Assembly: GCA_947427095.1 (NCBI GenBank)
Contig: CANEGO010000008.1
Location: 1-57,369, forward strand
DNA from: an uncultured Clostridium sp.
Lineage (GTDB): Bacteria > Bacillota_I > Bacilli_A > RF39 > UBA660
Direction of reading: 5' to 3'
DNA: 57,369 bases
Positions 8,419 to 18,875 of this stretch are shown in pieces (position 1 is the stretch's first letter; each line of letters starts with the position of its first letter). The notes below the pieces were generated by a model. It was not told the origin of the DNA, ran no database searches, and saw only the letters and a program-made list of their open reading frames with translations. Position numbers and translations under genes: made by a program.

Positions 8419-9441
8419 ATGAAAACAGATGATTTTAACTATGATTTACCAAAAGAGCTTATAGCACAAACTCCTCTTAAAAAAAGAGATGCATCAAAAA
8501 TGATGGTATTAGATAAAGAAACTGGCGAATTTGAAGATAAAAACTTCGTTAACTTGATAGATTACTTAAATAAGGGAGATACGCTAGTTTTAAATGATAC
8601 TAAGGTGATACCTGCAAGATTAATTGGAAATAAAACTGATACTGGTGCGGTAATAGAAATTTTGATGTTAAAGGATTTGGGTAACGATGAGTGGGAGTGC
8701 TTAACAAAGCCTGCTAAAAGAATCAAAGTTGGAACCACAGTTAAATTTTCCGATGAATTATCGTGTGAATGCATTTTTTGTGGTGAGGATGGAATCAGAA
8801 AATATAAATTTAAGTATGGTGGAATCTTTTTGGAAATACTAGATCGTTTAGGTGAAATGCCACTTCCTCCTTATATAACTGAAAAGTTAAAAGAAAAAGA
8901 TAGATATCAGACGGTGTATGCTAAAAACGTAGGGAGTGCAGCCGCACCGACTGCGGGGCTTCATTTTACTAATGATTATATAGATAAAATAAAACAAAAA
9001 GGAGTAAATATAGCTTATGTTACTTTACACGTAGGGCTTGGGACTTTTAGACCGGTTACAGTAGAGGATGTAACAAAGCATGATATGCACTCTGAATATT
9101 ATGTTTTAGATTGTAAAACAGCTGATTTATTAAATGAAACAAGGAAAAATGGCAAAAAAATAATAGCGGTTGGAACAACTTCAACTAGGGTATTGGAAAC
9201 CATTGCGGATGAAAACGGATTATTTAAGGCTCAAAGTGGTAACACTAAAATATTTATATATCCAGGTTATAAATTTAGAGGAATAGATGCCCTTTTAACT
9301 AATTTTCATTTACCAAAATCAACTTTAATAATGCTTATTAGTGCTTTAGCGGGAAAAGATAACGTTTTAAAAGCATATGATCATGCTACACAAGAAAAAT
9401 ATAGGTTTTTTTCATTTGGTGATTGTATGTTTATTAAATAG
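8419..9441 (+). CDS. queA: S-adenosylmethionine:tRNA ribosyltransferase-isomerase QueA
   Basis: 340 aa. QueA transfers and rearranges the ribosyl group of SAM onto preQ1 at tRNA position 34 to give epoxyqueuosine. The N-terminus [19 protein letters not shown], the PARLIGNK segment, the [10 protein letters not shown] core and [12 protein letters not shown] and [10 protein letters not shown] blocks are all family hallmarks. The start at 8419 follows GGAGGTATT; the in-frame ATG at 8362 lies on the promoter and terminator and cannot be used. tgt, the enzyme that inserts preQ1, lies 690 bases downstream with two small paralogous genes between them. Confidence 0.97.
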   Translation: MKTDDFNYDLPKELIAQTPLKKRDASKMMVLDKETGEFEDKNFVNLIDYLNKGDTLVLNDTKVIPARLIGNKTDTGAVIEILMLKDLGNDEWECLTKPAKRIKVGTTVKFSDELSCECIFCGEDGIRKYKFKYGGIFLEILDRLGEMPLPPYITEKLKEKDRYQTVYAKNVGSAAAPTAGLHFTNDYIDKIKQKGVNIAYVTLHVGLGTFRPVTVEDVTKHDMHSEYYVLDCKTADLLNETRKNGKKIIAVGTTSTRVLETIADENGLFKAQSGNTKIFIYPGYKFRGIDALLTNFHLPKSTLIMLISALAGKDNVLKAYDHATQEKYRFFSFGDCMFIK

Positions 9442-9450
9442 GAGGTTAAG

Positions 9451-9771
9451 GTGTTTGAAAAGTTATATTTAAAGAAAATGTCAAAAAATTACGGTGTTGA
9501 TATAAATGATTATTACGAGGTTATTTATCTTAAGAAAGTGCTACAGAATATGATTGATACATTCTCATCTAGTATTTTAGAAGTAGAAAATAAATCTACT
9601 TTGTTAAAAGAAAGATTTGATTATTTTTCCAATACTGGAAAAGTTTTTAATATGAGTTATTTAGACGAAGATTTAAAGACTAATAAAACTTTATTAAAAT
9701 TGTTATCAAAAGAAAATAAGAAAAGAAAACGCGAGTTAAGAGCTCTTAATTATAGTATTAAAAATAGGTAA
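9451..9771 (+). CDS. Small charged helical protein between queA and tgt, 106 aa
   Basis: Not recognised. The GTG start is supported by GGAGG six bases upstream and lies nine bases after the queA stop, so it is cotranscribed with queA. It is highly charged and predicted mostly helical, with a basic C-terminus (ENKKRKRELRALNYSIKNR). The next gene, 9796-10111, is a tandem paralogue sharing the FEK.YL start, KNY motif and the RALxxxI tail. Function unknown; position suggests no more than shared expression with queuosine genes. Confidence 0.65.
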   Translation: MFEKLYLKKMSKNYGVDINDYYEVIYLKKVLQNMIDTFSSSILEVENKSTLLKERFDYFSNTGKVFNMSYLDEDLKTNKTLLKLLSKENKKRKRELRALNYSIKNR

Positions 9772-9795
9772 AATTCATAAGTGATGGAGGGTTTT

Positions 9796-10111
9796 GTGTT
9801 TGAAAAGTTTTATTTAGATAGCATGAGAAAAAAATTATGAGATTAGTATAAAAGATACGGATGATATTATATCACTTAGAAATGGGTTGTATAAACGTAT
9901 TTTAGCATTAGATAATTATATTATTAACTTTGCTACAAAAACATGTGCCAATAGCGAAGAAATAAAAAGTAATCAGAAGGTTATAAAAACTTTGAATAAA
10001 GAAAAAAATTATAGGTTAAGGCAAATCCGTGCATTAGATCATCAAATATGCTTATTAAATAGAAAAAATAAAGTGTCTAGATCATGCAAAAGATTTATAA
10101 AAAAGAAATGA
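9796..10111 (+). pseudogene. Frameshifted tandem copy of the 9451 gene
   Basis: A GTG at 9796 follows GGAGG and opens FEKFYLDSMRKK, then hits TGA at 9838. Removing one A from the A7 run at 9826-9832 restores MRKNYEISIKDTDDIISLR, continuing in one frame to 10111 and ending basic (CKRFIKKK). It parallels the upstream gene in start, KNY motif and RALDHQI tail. The downstream frame is otherwise intact. It may be a recent pseudogene, a phase-variable gene or an assembly error. A shorter product from an internal start near 9887 is possible but lacks a ribosome binding site. Confidence 0.65.
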
Positions 10112-10127
10112 TAATTAAAGAAGGTGA

Positions 10128-11623
<1,496 letters not shown>

Positions 11624-11697
11624 TTACATCACCTCTAATAAAATATATTAAATGAATATAAAAATATGATTGACATCATAATACTAATGGTGATGAT

Positions 11698-12354
11698 ATG
11701 GAGTTTTTTATAATTATTATTAAGACGTTTTTTATATATCTTTTAGTTGCCTTTATTTTTAGGATGATGGGAAAAAGAGAGGTTGGACAACTCGGAACGT
11801 TTGACTTAGTTGTGTTTATTTTAATAGCTGAACTAGTTGCGATGGCAATAGAACATAAAACAGATTTTCTTTTTAATTTAATTCCTGTTATAGTGCTTGT
11901 AGCTTTACAAATTTTAATCTCGAAAATTTCATTAAAAAGTATTAAATTCAGAAGATTTATTGATGGTAAACCTGTTATTATCATAAAAAATGGAGTAATT
12001 AATTTTAAAAACATGGTAGAGCAGCGTTATACTTTGGATGATTTATTGTTGCAATTAAGAGAAAAAGATATAAGGAGTATTGATGAAGTTGAATATGCTA
12101 TTTTAGAAATCAATGGTAAGTTATCAGTTTTTAAAAAAGATGATAAGAAAGATAAAAAAACATATCCTTTACCGATTATTTTGGATGGAGAAATTCAATT
12201 TGATAACTTATATAATATTGGTAAAAGTAAACGTTGGCTTTTAAATACTTTAATCGATAAGAAAATACGAGTTGATGAAATATTTTATGCTTTCTCTAAA
12301 AATAATGAGTTATTTATAATAAAGAATAATGAATTAAATAACAAAAATGCTTAA
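11698..12354 (+). CDS. DUF421 membrane protein (YetF/YrbG-like)
   Basis: 218 aa. Three N-terminal membrane helices are followed by a cytoplasmic part with the family block FIDGKPVIIIKNGVIN and YTLDDLLLQLREKDIRSIDEVEYAILEINGKLSVF. DUF421 proteins are widespread in Bacillota, some tied to spore or envelope functions, without a settled mechanism. GGTGATGAT precedes the start. Its place after tgt and the TIGR04086 gene corresponds to yrbG in Bacillus. Confidence 0.85.
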   Translation: MEFFIIIIKTFFIYLLVAFIFRMMGKREVGQLGTFDLVVFILIAELVAMAIEHKTDFLFNLIPVIVLVALQILISKISLKSIKFRRFIDGKPVIIIKNGVINFKNMVEQRYTLDDLLLQLREKDIRSIDEVEYAILEINGKLSVFKKDDKKDKKTYPLPIILDGEIQFDNLYNIGKSKRWLLNTLIDKKIRVDEIFYAFSKNNELFIIKNNELNNKNA

Positions 12355-12365
12355 TAGCGTTTTTG
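12342..12365 (+). terminator. Terminator over the DUF421 stop codon
   Basis: CAAAAATGC at 12342-12350 pairs with GCGTTTTTG at 12357-12365 (one G-T pair), with the TAA in the 6-nt loop and a T-run after. Confidence 0.65.
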
Positions 12366-12480
12366 ATTTTTTAAATACTTGGAAAATATGATTGGTAGCA
12401 CTGAAAAAAATCACTTAAAGAAATAAGAATATTAGTCGTAACAAGAACAACATTCAATAAAATTTCTTTTGCTTGCTTTC

Positions 12481-12509
12481 TTGTTTAATAAAAATATATA
12501 TGCTATAAT
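12481..12509 (+). promoter_or_regulatory. Promoter for the 12536 membrane-protein gene
   Basis: TTGTTT at 12481-12486, 17-bp spacer, TATAAT at 12504-12509 with extended TGC directly before it. Confidence 0.75.
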
Positions 12510-12535
12510 CATTTAAGAATAATAGGAGGGTAAAC

Positions 12536-13294
12536 ATGGATAAAAAAGATAGTGATATAAAACGAGCAATCGATGATATTTTCGGTGATGATGTAATAGA
12601 AATAGGAAATGTAGAAGAAACATCTAAAAATGAGTATACAGATAGTAACCTAAGTGCCACATCATTAAATATCCCACTTACTTTAGATACTCTGCCTAGT
12701 GCCCCGGAAATAAATGATTATACTTCGCAAATTAATAATGATGGAAATGAAGAAGATAATAAACCGGTTATTGATGAAAAGAATAGTAAATCATTTAATA
12801 AACGTATCATGATTTACTTTATAATAGGTTTTATTATTGGGCTTGTTTTTATCTATGTTATTATTAAATTTGTTATTGGACGGCAAAGGGTTGTTAATTG
12901 CGCATATAGTGCTGAAGATGTGGGTTATAAAGTTACGGATGAATATAAAATAAGGTATAAGAATGATACGATATTGTACGTTGAATCCACGTATAATTAC
13001 ACTGCTAAAACTGATGAGTATAAAGAACAAATTGAATATGTTAAAGATGAAAAGATTCCAGTTATAATTAATTCAAATGGTATGAGTGGGTTCACTTACG
13101 TTTATGAAACTAGCGAAAGTTTTTTCAAGGTATTGGGGTACTTAGACTTTACTTTATTTGATTATAAAGAAATAAATAAGATGGATCAAAAAGTAGCTCC
13201 AATAAGTTATTTTAATATTAATTCTACTCCTAGTTTTAAAGCGTTAAAAAAAGATTTGGAAAAAGAAGGATATATTTGCACCGTTAGTAAATAA
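12536..13294 (+). CDS. Single-pass membrane protein with two-Cys extracytoplasmic domain (copy 1)
   Basis: 252 aa, family not recognised. About 90 acidic, low-complexity residues precede one membrane helix (IYFIIGFIIGLVFIYVIIKF, about residues 94-113); a 135-residue outer domain follows. That domain has one Cys at its start (VVNCAYS) and one at its end (GYICTVSK), well placed for a disulfide. The gene at 16457 has the same plan and related ends (VLTCTYNS, GFSCVISKE), so the two are distant paralogues flanking lysS-pssA-psd. GGAGGG precedes the ATG. Membrane-anchored sensor or envelope factor is a guess from layout only. Confidence 0.7.
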   Translation: MDKKDSDIKRAIDDIFGDDVIEIGNVEETSKNEYTDSNLSATSLNIPLTLDTLPSAPEINDYTSQINNDGNEEDNKPVIDEKNSKSFNKRIMIYFIIGFIIGLVFIYVIIKFVIGRQRVVNCAYSAEDVGYKVTDEYKIRYKNDTILYVESTYNYTAKTDEYKEQIEYVKDEKIPVIINSNGMSGFTYVYETSESFFKVLGYLDFTLFDYKEINKMDQKVAPISYFNINSTPSFKALKKDLEKEGYICTVSK

Positions 13295-13318
13295 AAAACT
13301 TTAAATAATAAAAAAATA

Positions 13319-13327
13319 TGGTATAAT
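13319..13327 (+). promoter_or_regulatory. Extended -10 promoter for lysS
   Basis: TGGTATAAT at 13319-13327 is a full extended -10 element; the -35 region is poor. It ends right before an in-frame ATG at 13328, so that ATG is not on the transcript. Confidence 0.65.
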
Positions 13328-13354
13328 ATGCAAAAGCAAAGGAAGTGTTTTAAA

Positions 13355-14863
13355 TTGAGAGAATTAACAGAACAAGAAATTGTTAGAAGAGGAAAGTTAG
13401 AAAAAATTAAAGAGTTAGGTCTTGATCCTTTTGGACAAGCTTTTAAAAGAGATGGTTACGCAAGTGAAATAAAGGAAAAATATAAAGATATTGGTCATGA
13501 AGAATTTGAAAATATTAATGATACCTATACAGTAGCGGGAAGAATAATGTTTATAAGAAAAATGGGAAAAGCATCGTTTTTCACCATTAAGGATAAAACT
13601 GGTCCTATTCAAATATATATATCAATTAATGATGTGGGAGAAGATAGTTATAACCTATTTAAAACAGCTGATTTAGGTGACATAGTGGGCGTTTATGGTA
13701 AAGTAATGAAAACAAGAACTGGGGAAGTTACCATTAAATGTTTAGAATATACACACCTTGTTAAGGCTTTAAGACCGCTTCCAGAGAAGTTTCATGGTCT
13801 GGTGGACAAGGAAGTTAGGTATAGAAAACGTTATTTAGATTTAATAATGAACGAAGAGTCTATGAAAGTAGCCTTTATGAGATCAAGAATTATTAGATGT
13901 ATTCAAAACTTTTTAGATAAAAAAGGGTTTTGTGAGGTTGAAACCCCGATTTTAACATCGCTTTTAACTGGAGCTTCTGCCCGTCCTTTTACAACCCATC
14001 ATAATACTCAGGATTTGGATATGTATTTACGTATTGCACTTGAACTTAACTTAAAAAGATTATTAGTTGGTGGTATGGAAAAGGTTTATGAAATTGGTAA
14101 AACCTTTAGAAATGAAGGAATGGATCCACAACATAATCCAGAGTTTACTTTAATGGAAATATATGAAGCATATTCTGATTTAGAAGGTATGATGGATTTG
14201 ACAGAAGAAATGTATCAGACAATTGCAAAAGAAGTTTGCGGTAAGATGACTTTTAATTATCTTGGACATGAAATAAACTTAGATGGTAAATGGAAAAGGG
14301 TATCGATGACTGATGCCATAAAAGAACAAACTGGTATTGATTTTAAAAAGGAAATGTCTGTAGAAGAAGCTTTAAAGTTAGCTGAAGAACATGATATAGA
14401 AGTTCAAGAACATGAAAAAACCGTTGGACACATAATAAATTTATTCTTTGAAAAATACGTTGAAGAAACACTTATTCAGCCAACGTTTCTTTATGGACAT
14501 CCTATTGAAATTTCACCACTTACCAAAAAGAACCCTGAGGATCCTAGGTTTGTAGATAGGTTCGAGTTATTTATATCAGGTCATGAATGCGCAAACGCAT
14601 ATACCGAGTTAAATGATCCGATAGATCAATTAGAAAGATTTGAATCTCAATTAAAGGAAAAAGAACTTGGTAACGAAGAAGCTAATGATATTGATTATGA
14701 CTTTATTGAGTCTTTAGAATATGCTATGCCTCCAGCAGGTGGAATAGGATATGGTATTGACAGATTAGTAATGTTATTTACTGAGCAACAATCAATTAGG
14801 GACGTATTATTATTTCCTTTAATGAAACCTGAAAATGATAACAAGCTTGAAAAGAAAGATTAA
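13355..14863 (+). CDS. lysS: Lysine--tRNA ligase, class II
   Basis: 502 aa. An N-terminal OB anticodon-binding domain (TVAGRIMFIRKMGKASFFTIKD) is followed by the class II catalytic core with motif 2 (EIGKTFRNEGMDPQHNPEFTLMEIYEAY) and motif 3 (GIGYGIDRLVMLFTEQ). It charges tRNA-Lys in the cytoplasm. The TTG start at 13355 is preferred: GGAAGTG stands nine bases upstream, and the alternative ATG at 13328 falls just after the -10 hexamer, before the transcription start. The insertion of lysS-pssA-psd between the DUF421 and flippase genes departs from the Bacillus order. Confidence 0.96.
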   Translation: MRELTEQEIVRRGKLEKIKELGLDPFGQAFKRDGYASEIKEKYKDIGHEEFENINDTYTVAGRIMFIRKMGKASFFTIKDKTGPIQIYISINDVGEDSYNLFKTADLGDIVGVYGKVMKTRTGEVTIKCLEYTHLVKALRPLPEKFHGLVDKEVRYRKRYLDLIMNEESMKVAFMRSRIIRCIQNFLDKKGFCEVETPILTSLLTGASARPFTTHHNTQDLDMYLRIALELNLKRLLVGGMEKVYEIGKTFRNEGMDPQHNPEFTLMEIYEAYSDLEGMMDLTEEMYQTIAKEVCGKMTFNYLGHEINLDGKWKRVSMTDAIKEQTGIDFKKEMSVEEALKLAEEHDIEVQEHEKTVGHIINLFFEKYVEETLIQPTFLYGHPIEISPLTKKNPEDPRFVDRFELFISGHECANAYTELNDPIDQLERFESQLKEKELGNEEANDIDYDFIESLEYAMPPAGGIGYGIDRLVMLFTEQQSIRDVLLFPLMKPENDNKLEKKD

Positions 14864-14875
14864 TTTCTTTCTTTT
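14850..14875 (+). terminator. lysS terminator
   Basis: AAAAGAAAG at 14850-14858 pairs with CTTTCTTTT at 14867-14875, then ATTTTG. The stop codon lies in the loop. Confidence 0.6.
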
Positions 14876-14891
14876 ATTTTGATGTTTTGTA

Positions 14892-14900
14892 TGGTATAAT
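14892..14900 (+). promoter_or_regulatory. Extended -10 promoter for pssA-psd
   Basis: TGGTATAAT at 14892-14900, 36 bases before the pssA start. No good -35 at 17-bp spacing. Confidence 0.6.
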
Positions 14901-14936
14901 TAAATAGTATTAAAATAAGTATTAAGGAGTAGTTGT

Positions 14937-15563
14937 ATGTTTATTGGAGTTTATAACGCATCGGTTGCGTTAACTTATTTAGGTCTTTCTTTTTCGGTAG
15001 TTGGTATGGTTCTTGCTTTTTTAGGCTTTATACCAGCCTCGATAATGTGTCTTATTTTATCGGGTGTGTGTGATATGTTTGACGGTACTGTTGCAAGAGC
15101 TTGCAAAAGAACAGAAAGAGAAAAAAAGTTTGGTGTTCAAATTGATTCATTAGTTGATACCGTTTCATTTGGAGTTTTCCCAGTAGTTTTAGGTATATGT
15201 ATGGGTTTTACTAGTAGATTAAATATAATAGTGTACGTAATGTACGTGTTAGCTGCGGTTATTAGACTTGCGTATTTTAACGTGTTAGCCGAAGAAAAAA
15301 GCCGTTTTCCTAAAAAGGATAAGAATTCGTATTACCATGGTCTTCCGGTTACCAGTATCGCAATAATATTACCATTTGTTTATAATTTAAATATATTTAT
15401 GCATCCGGCTGTTTTTGTAAAAGCATTTCCTCTTGTAATGTTTGCCGTTGCTATTTTGTTCGTTCTTAACTTTAAGATAAAAAAACCAACTGGTATATGG
15501 TTTGTTATTTGTTCTATATTAGCTGTAATAGAAATAGCAATAATTTCAGTGGCGATGTTATAA
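14937..15563 (+). CDS. pssA: CDP-diacylglycerol--serine O-phosphatidyltransferase
   Basis: 208 aa integral membrane protein with about six helices. The CDP-alcohol phosphotransferase signature DG-x2-AR-x8/9-G-x3-D-x3-D is read as DGTVAR ... FGVQIDSLVD at residues 45-69. It joins serine to CDP-diacylglycerol to make phosphatidylserine. AAGGAG precedes the start. The stop TAA shares a base with the ATG of psd (TAATG), so phosphatidylserine synthesis and decarboxylation are translationally coupled and together yield phosphatidylethanolamine. Confidence 0.93.
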   Translation: MFIGVYNASVALTYLGLSFSVVGMVLAFLGFIPASIMCLILSGVCDMFDGTVARACKRTEREKKFGVQIDSLVDTVSFGVFPVVLGICMGFTSRLNIIVYVMYVLAAVIRLAYFNVLAEEKSRFPKKDKNSYYHGLPVTSIAIILPFVYNLNIFMHPAVFVKAFPLVMFAVAILFVLNFKIKKPTGIWFVICSILAVIEIAIISVAML

Positions 15564-16402
15564 TGAGAAAGAAAATTAAAGATAATCCAGGTATAGGATT
15601 ATCATTTTTGTATAATACGAAAATAGGACGAATTATATTAAAACCATTAGTGTCTACAAAAACCGTAAGTAACATATCATTTTTTGTTCTTAATAGCAAG
15701 ATATCTTGTCCTTTAATAAAACACTTCATAAAAAAACATGATATAAACATGAATGATTATGAACTAAAAAAGTATAAAAGTTTTAATGATTTTTTTATTC
15801 GTAAAATAAAACCAGGAAAAAGAAAAATAATAAAAAAAGAAGATATTTTTATAGCACCATGCGATTCAAAACTTACGGTTTATGAAATAGATTCTAAATT
15901 AACGTTTAAGGTAAAAAATTCACTTTATGACGTTTCTTCTTTGGTTAAGGATGAGAAAATCGCTAAAAAATTTAAAGGCGGATATGCGCTAGTTTATAGG
16001 TTATCACCAGAAGACTATCATAGATATTATTTTATTGATGATGGAATTGTTTTGAAGAATTATAAAATAGACGGATTTTTTCATACGGTAAACCCAGTGG
16101 TTTATGACAAATTTAAAGTATTTAAGGAAAATACAAGGGAATGTACGTATATAAAAACCAAAAATTTTAGTGAGGTATTATATGTTGAAGTAGGTGCTTT
16201 GCTAGTTGGAAAAATAAATAACCATAAGCTTTTAAATTTTAAAAAAGGTGAGGAAAAGGGCTATTTTATGTATGGTGGATCTACCGTTATTATTTTGGTT
16301 AAAAAAGACGTTGTAAAAATTGATGATGAAATAATAAATAATTCTAAAAATGAATATGAAACCTATGTTAAATTAGGTGATAAAATAGGTGTAAAAATAT
16401 AA
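15563..16402 (+). CDS. psd: Phosphatidylserine decarboxylase proenzyme
   Basis: 279 aa. It converts phosphatidylserine to phosphatidylethanolamine. Self-cleavage before Ser in GGST (YFMYGGSTVIIL) would create the pyruvoyl group. The Asp of APCDSKLT and the His of DYHRYYF match the Asp-His-Ser maturation triad. GGST replaces the LGST of E. coli, as in many Bacillota enzymes. The start at 15563 overlaps the pssA stop by one base; a longer reading from 15497 would lie inside pssA and is rejected. Confidence 0.92.
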   Translation: MRKKIKDNPGIGLSFLYNTKIGRIILKPLVSTKTVSNISFFVLNSKISCPLIKHFIKKHDINMNDYELKKYKSFNDFFIRKIKPGKRKIIKKEDIFIAPCDSKLTVYEIDSKLTFKVKNSLYDVSSLVKDEKIAKKFKGGYALVYRLSPEDYHRYYFIDDGIVLKNYKIDGFFHTVNPVVYDKFKVFKENTRECTYIKTKNFSEVLYVEVGALLVGKINNHKLLNFKKGEEKGYFMYGGSTVIILVKKDVVKIDDEIINNSKNEYETYVKLGDKIGVKI

Positions 16403-16456
16403 ATTTTATTTTTAAATTAAAAAGAATGTGATATTATAATAAAGGGAGTGATACTG

Positions 16457-17215
16457 ATGAATGATGAAAAACAAAAAACCGGTGAAAATGAAACTACTCA
16501 AAAAATAGATTTAAACAATACAGAAGATAATGTAAATGATGAAGGTGTAACAAGAGAAATTAACTTAGATGAACTTTACGACGGAGCGGTTAATAATACG
16601 GTAGTAATAGATCCAGTAACGAATGATGAGGTTTTGCTTCCTTCTAAAAAACCCAATTATACACTTATTGGCGCTATATTAGCGATTCTTATCTTACTTG
16701 TTTTATATTATGTTAATAATAAAACAGATTTGGGCAGAACAACTAAAAACGTTGAACCTAAAACAACGACTTCTTCTGTTTCTAATACCGATAATCATGA
16801 AGTTCAAGATGGAGTGTTAACTTGTACTTATAATTCAAAAGGTGATGCCGAAACACAAACCGTAACGTTTGTTGCAAATTATAAGAATAGTGTTGTAATT
16901 AATAGTAACTTCAACTATGTTGTTATGTCAAATTTAGACACTACTTCAGCAGTTATTGAAGATTTAAAAAGTCAATATGAAAACTTTTACATAAATAATG
17001 CGGCAGTCATGGGTAATAACATTACTTTTGAAAAAAATGAAAAAGGTTTTACGTTTAACGCTGAGACAAATTATAATACTTCTGATTTTGATAAAGTTAT
17101 GCTTACTAACGGTCAAACAATATTATATGTTAAACCAGAAAAGTCTGATACTTATGAAATATTACAAAAAGCATACACGGATAAGGGTTTTAGCTGTGTA
17201 ATTTCTAAGGAATAA
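16457..17215 (+). CDS. Single-pass membrane protein with acidic Thr-rich tail and two-Cys outer domain (copy 2)
   Basis: 252 aa, family not recognised. About 70 acidic cytoplasmic residues contain several Thr-x-x-Ile/Val sites (TTQKID, VTREIN, NTVVID). One helix follows (LIGAILAILILLVLYYV), then a Thr-rich linker and an outer domain with Cys near both ends (VLTCTYNS and GFSCVISK). It is a paralogue in plan of the 12536 gene. The ATG at 16457 is chosen for the AAAGGGAG at 16441-16448; a TATAAT at 16435-16440 would leave a leader of only about ten bases. Possibly phosphorylated on the tail by a Thr kinase; inference. Confidence 0.7.
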   Translation: MNDEKQKTGENETTQKIDLNNTEDNVNDEGVTREINLDELYDGAVNNTVVIDPVTNDEVLLPSKKPNYTLIGAILAILILLVLYYVNNKTDLGRTTKNVEPKTTTSSVSNTDNHEVQDGVLTCTYNSKGDAETQTVTFVANYKNSVVINSNFNYVVMSNLDTTSAVIEDLKSQYENFYINNAAVMGNNITFEKNEKGFTFNAETNYNTSDFDKVMLTNGQTILYVKPEKSDTYEILQKAYTDKGFSCVISKE

Positions 17216-17217
17216 TC

Positions 17218-17397
17218 ATGAAAAATAAAAATAGTTTAAAAAATCTTGTGGTTGCAATGATGATTTTAGATGTCATCGCGGTATTAAACCTTGGCTTGCA
17301 AGTCTATTTGAAAGATGTTTCCTATCCATCATACTTAGTACTTATATTAAGCAATATTGTTGTTTTTACAACTTATAAAAAGAATAAAAAATCATAA
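17218..17397 (+). CDS. Small two-helix membrane protein, 59 aa
   Basis: A short frame starting two bases after the 16457 stop: MKNKNSLKNLVVAMMILDVI, then a loop (YLKDVSYPSY) and a second helix LVLILSNIVVFTTY, ending KKNKKS. It has basic ends and two hydrophobic segments. It has no strong ribosome binding site, so translation would be coupled to the upstream gene. A strong terminator overlaps its stop. The coding pattern looks real, but the family is unknown. Confidence 0.6.
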   Translation: MKNKNSLKNLVVAMMILDVIAVLNLGLQVYLKDVSYPSYLVLILSNIVVFTTYKKNKKS

Positions 17398-17416
17398 AAT
17401 TATTTTATGATTTTTT
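17386..17416. terminator. Shared bidirectional terminator
   Basis: AAAAAATCATAAAA at 17386-17399 pairs perfectly with TTTTATGATTTTTT at 17403-17416 (3-nt loop). It includes the ends of both convergent genes. Confidence 0.85.
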
Positions 17417-18709
17417 ATTTATTTCTTTTAAAACTATGTACATAACCATACTGGTTGTAACAACAATACCAGTCATTATCGAAAATATAAGTGCATTCAT
17501 ACCGAATCCTAATTTTCCCAAAATATATAAAACACTATATTTTAACACCATAGAAACAGTAGACGTTATAAATAATTTATTTGTTTTATCCATTGCTTGC
17601 AAAGCCACTGATAAGGTAGGCTGCATGTATAAAATCAAAAAGAATGGCCCAATTAAATATATGTAATTAATGCCATAATTAACGTTGTATACTAATTCTA
17701 GTATTGCCTCAGGAAATATTAAAATAATTGCTAAGCATGCTGCTCCAACCATCATTGATAAAAGCATTAGTTTTAATAATTTTTTATTAAATTCTTTATA
17801 CCTTTTATTAGAATAAGCTTTTGTAATATTAGGAAGTAAGGCGGAAGCTATGGAAATAGAAAAAAAACTTGGCATTGATAAAATGGGAATTATATAAGAA
17901 TTTATTATACCGTATTCTAAAGTTATGTAGTTAGATGAAAAACCAGTAGATAAAAGTGTATTAGTAAGTATTATTGGCTCTAAAAAGAAACCCACTGACG
18001 ATATTAATCTAACTGATGTAGTAGGAATTGATATTTTTAGAATTTCCTTAATTATTTTTAGATTGAAAATTCCTTTTTCTTTTAATGTATATTTCTTGCT
18101 TATGCTTCTTTGCATTATGATAATATTTGTTATTTCCGTTATAACGTTAAATAATATTATAAAGATAACTGCTGTTATATTGGATTTAGTAATTGCAAGA
18201 GGAAGGAGTGTTATGATTAATCCAATTTTAACAATCTCTTCAGTAACATTTGTAACGGAAGCTGGCATCATGTCTTCTTTTCCATGTAAAAAACCTCTTT
18301 GAATGCTTGATACAGTTATAAAAGGTATTATAAATATAACACACATAATAGCGGGTGCTAAAGCTTTATTATGAAGCATGGTCGCAATAAAACTAGATGT
18401 TAATAAAACAAGTATTATTAAAATAATGTTAATTATTGCACCAAGTATGTAAGCATTTTTTAGTAGGTCTTTATTTTTATACTTTCCTTCAGCACTTATT
18501 TTACTTATTGATATAGGGAAACTAAACTGCGTAATACTTATGATAAGCATAAAAGTAGGTGTAATCATCGCATATAGACCAACTACGGTTACACCAGCTA
18601 TTCTGGTATATATGATTTTTCCAAGCATACCTAATACTTTGGCAACAGCACCTGATACTAATAAAATTATAATGTTTTTAACAAGTAGGTTATTTTTAAT
18701 TTTTATCAT
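17405..18709 (-). CDS. SpoVB/MurJ-type lipid-linked oligosaccharide flippase
   Basis: 434 aa with about 12 membrane helices. It opens NNLLVKNIIILLVSGAVAKVLGMLGKIIYTRIAGVTVVGLYAMITP, then QFSFPISISKISAEGKYK and SIQRGFLHGKEDMMPAS, the pattern of the SpoVB/YtgP branch of the MOP flippase superfamily, which move lipid-linked cell wall precursors. At 434 aa it is shorter than SpoVB (about 520). In B. subtilis spoVB lies between yrbG and secDF, the same neighbourhood. Vegetative lipid II flipping or a sporulation-derived role are both possible. Confidence 0.85.
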   Translation of the reverse strand: MIKIKNNLLVKNIIILLVSGAVAKVLGMLGKIIYTRIAGVTVVGLYAMITPTFMLIISITQFSFPISISKISAEGKYKNKDLLKNAYILGAIINIILIILVLLTSSFIATMLHNKALAPAIMCVIFIIPFITVSSIQRGFLHGKEDMMPASVTNVTEEIVKIGLIITLLPLAITKSNITAVIFIILFNVITEITNIIIMQRSISKKYTLKEKGIFNLKIIKEILKISIPTTSVRLISSVGFFLEPIILTNTLLSTGFSSNYITLEYGIINSYIIPILSMPSFFSISIASALLPNITKAYSNKRYKEFNKKLLKLMLLSMMVGAACLAIILIFPEAILELVYNVNYGINYIYLIGPFFLILYMQPTLSVALQAMDKTNKLFITSTVSMVLKYSVLYILGKLGFGMNALIFSIMTGIVVTTSMVMYIVLKEINKKS

Positions 18710-18782
18710 ATTAAAGTATATTAATAAGCATCATAAAATTAACCTTATACTGATTAAATTCTATAATAGTAACGTTTTCTCT

Positions 18783-18811
18783 TTGATTTTGCCATGTATA
18801 TGTTATATAAT
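18783..18811 (+). promoter_or_regulatory. Promoter for secDF
   Basis: TTGATT at 18783-18788, 17-bp spacer, TATAAT at 18806-18811. It lies in the divergent gap between the flippase and secDF. Confidence 0.75.
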
Positions 18812-18875
18812 ATAAAATGTTGATAATGATGATAGAAGTCATTATGTTTCGAATATATTTATAAGGATGGTAGAG

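Noticed and set aside
18063-18302. Plus-strand frame with membrane-like sequence
   Set aside because: It is the antisense of hydrophobic helices of the flippase gene; antisense of such helices often looks like membrane protein.
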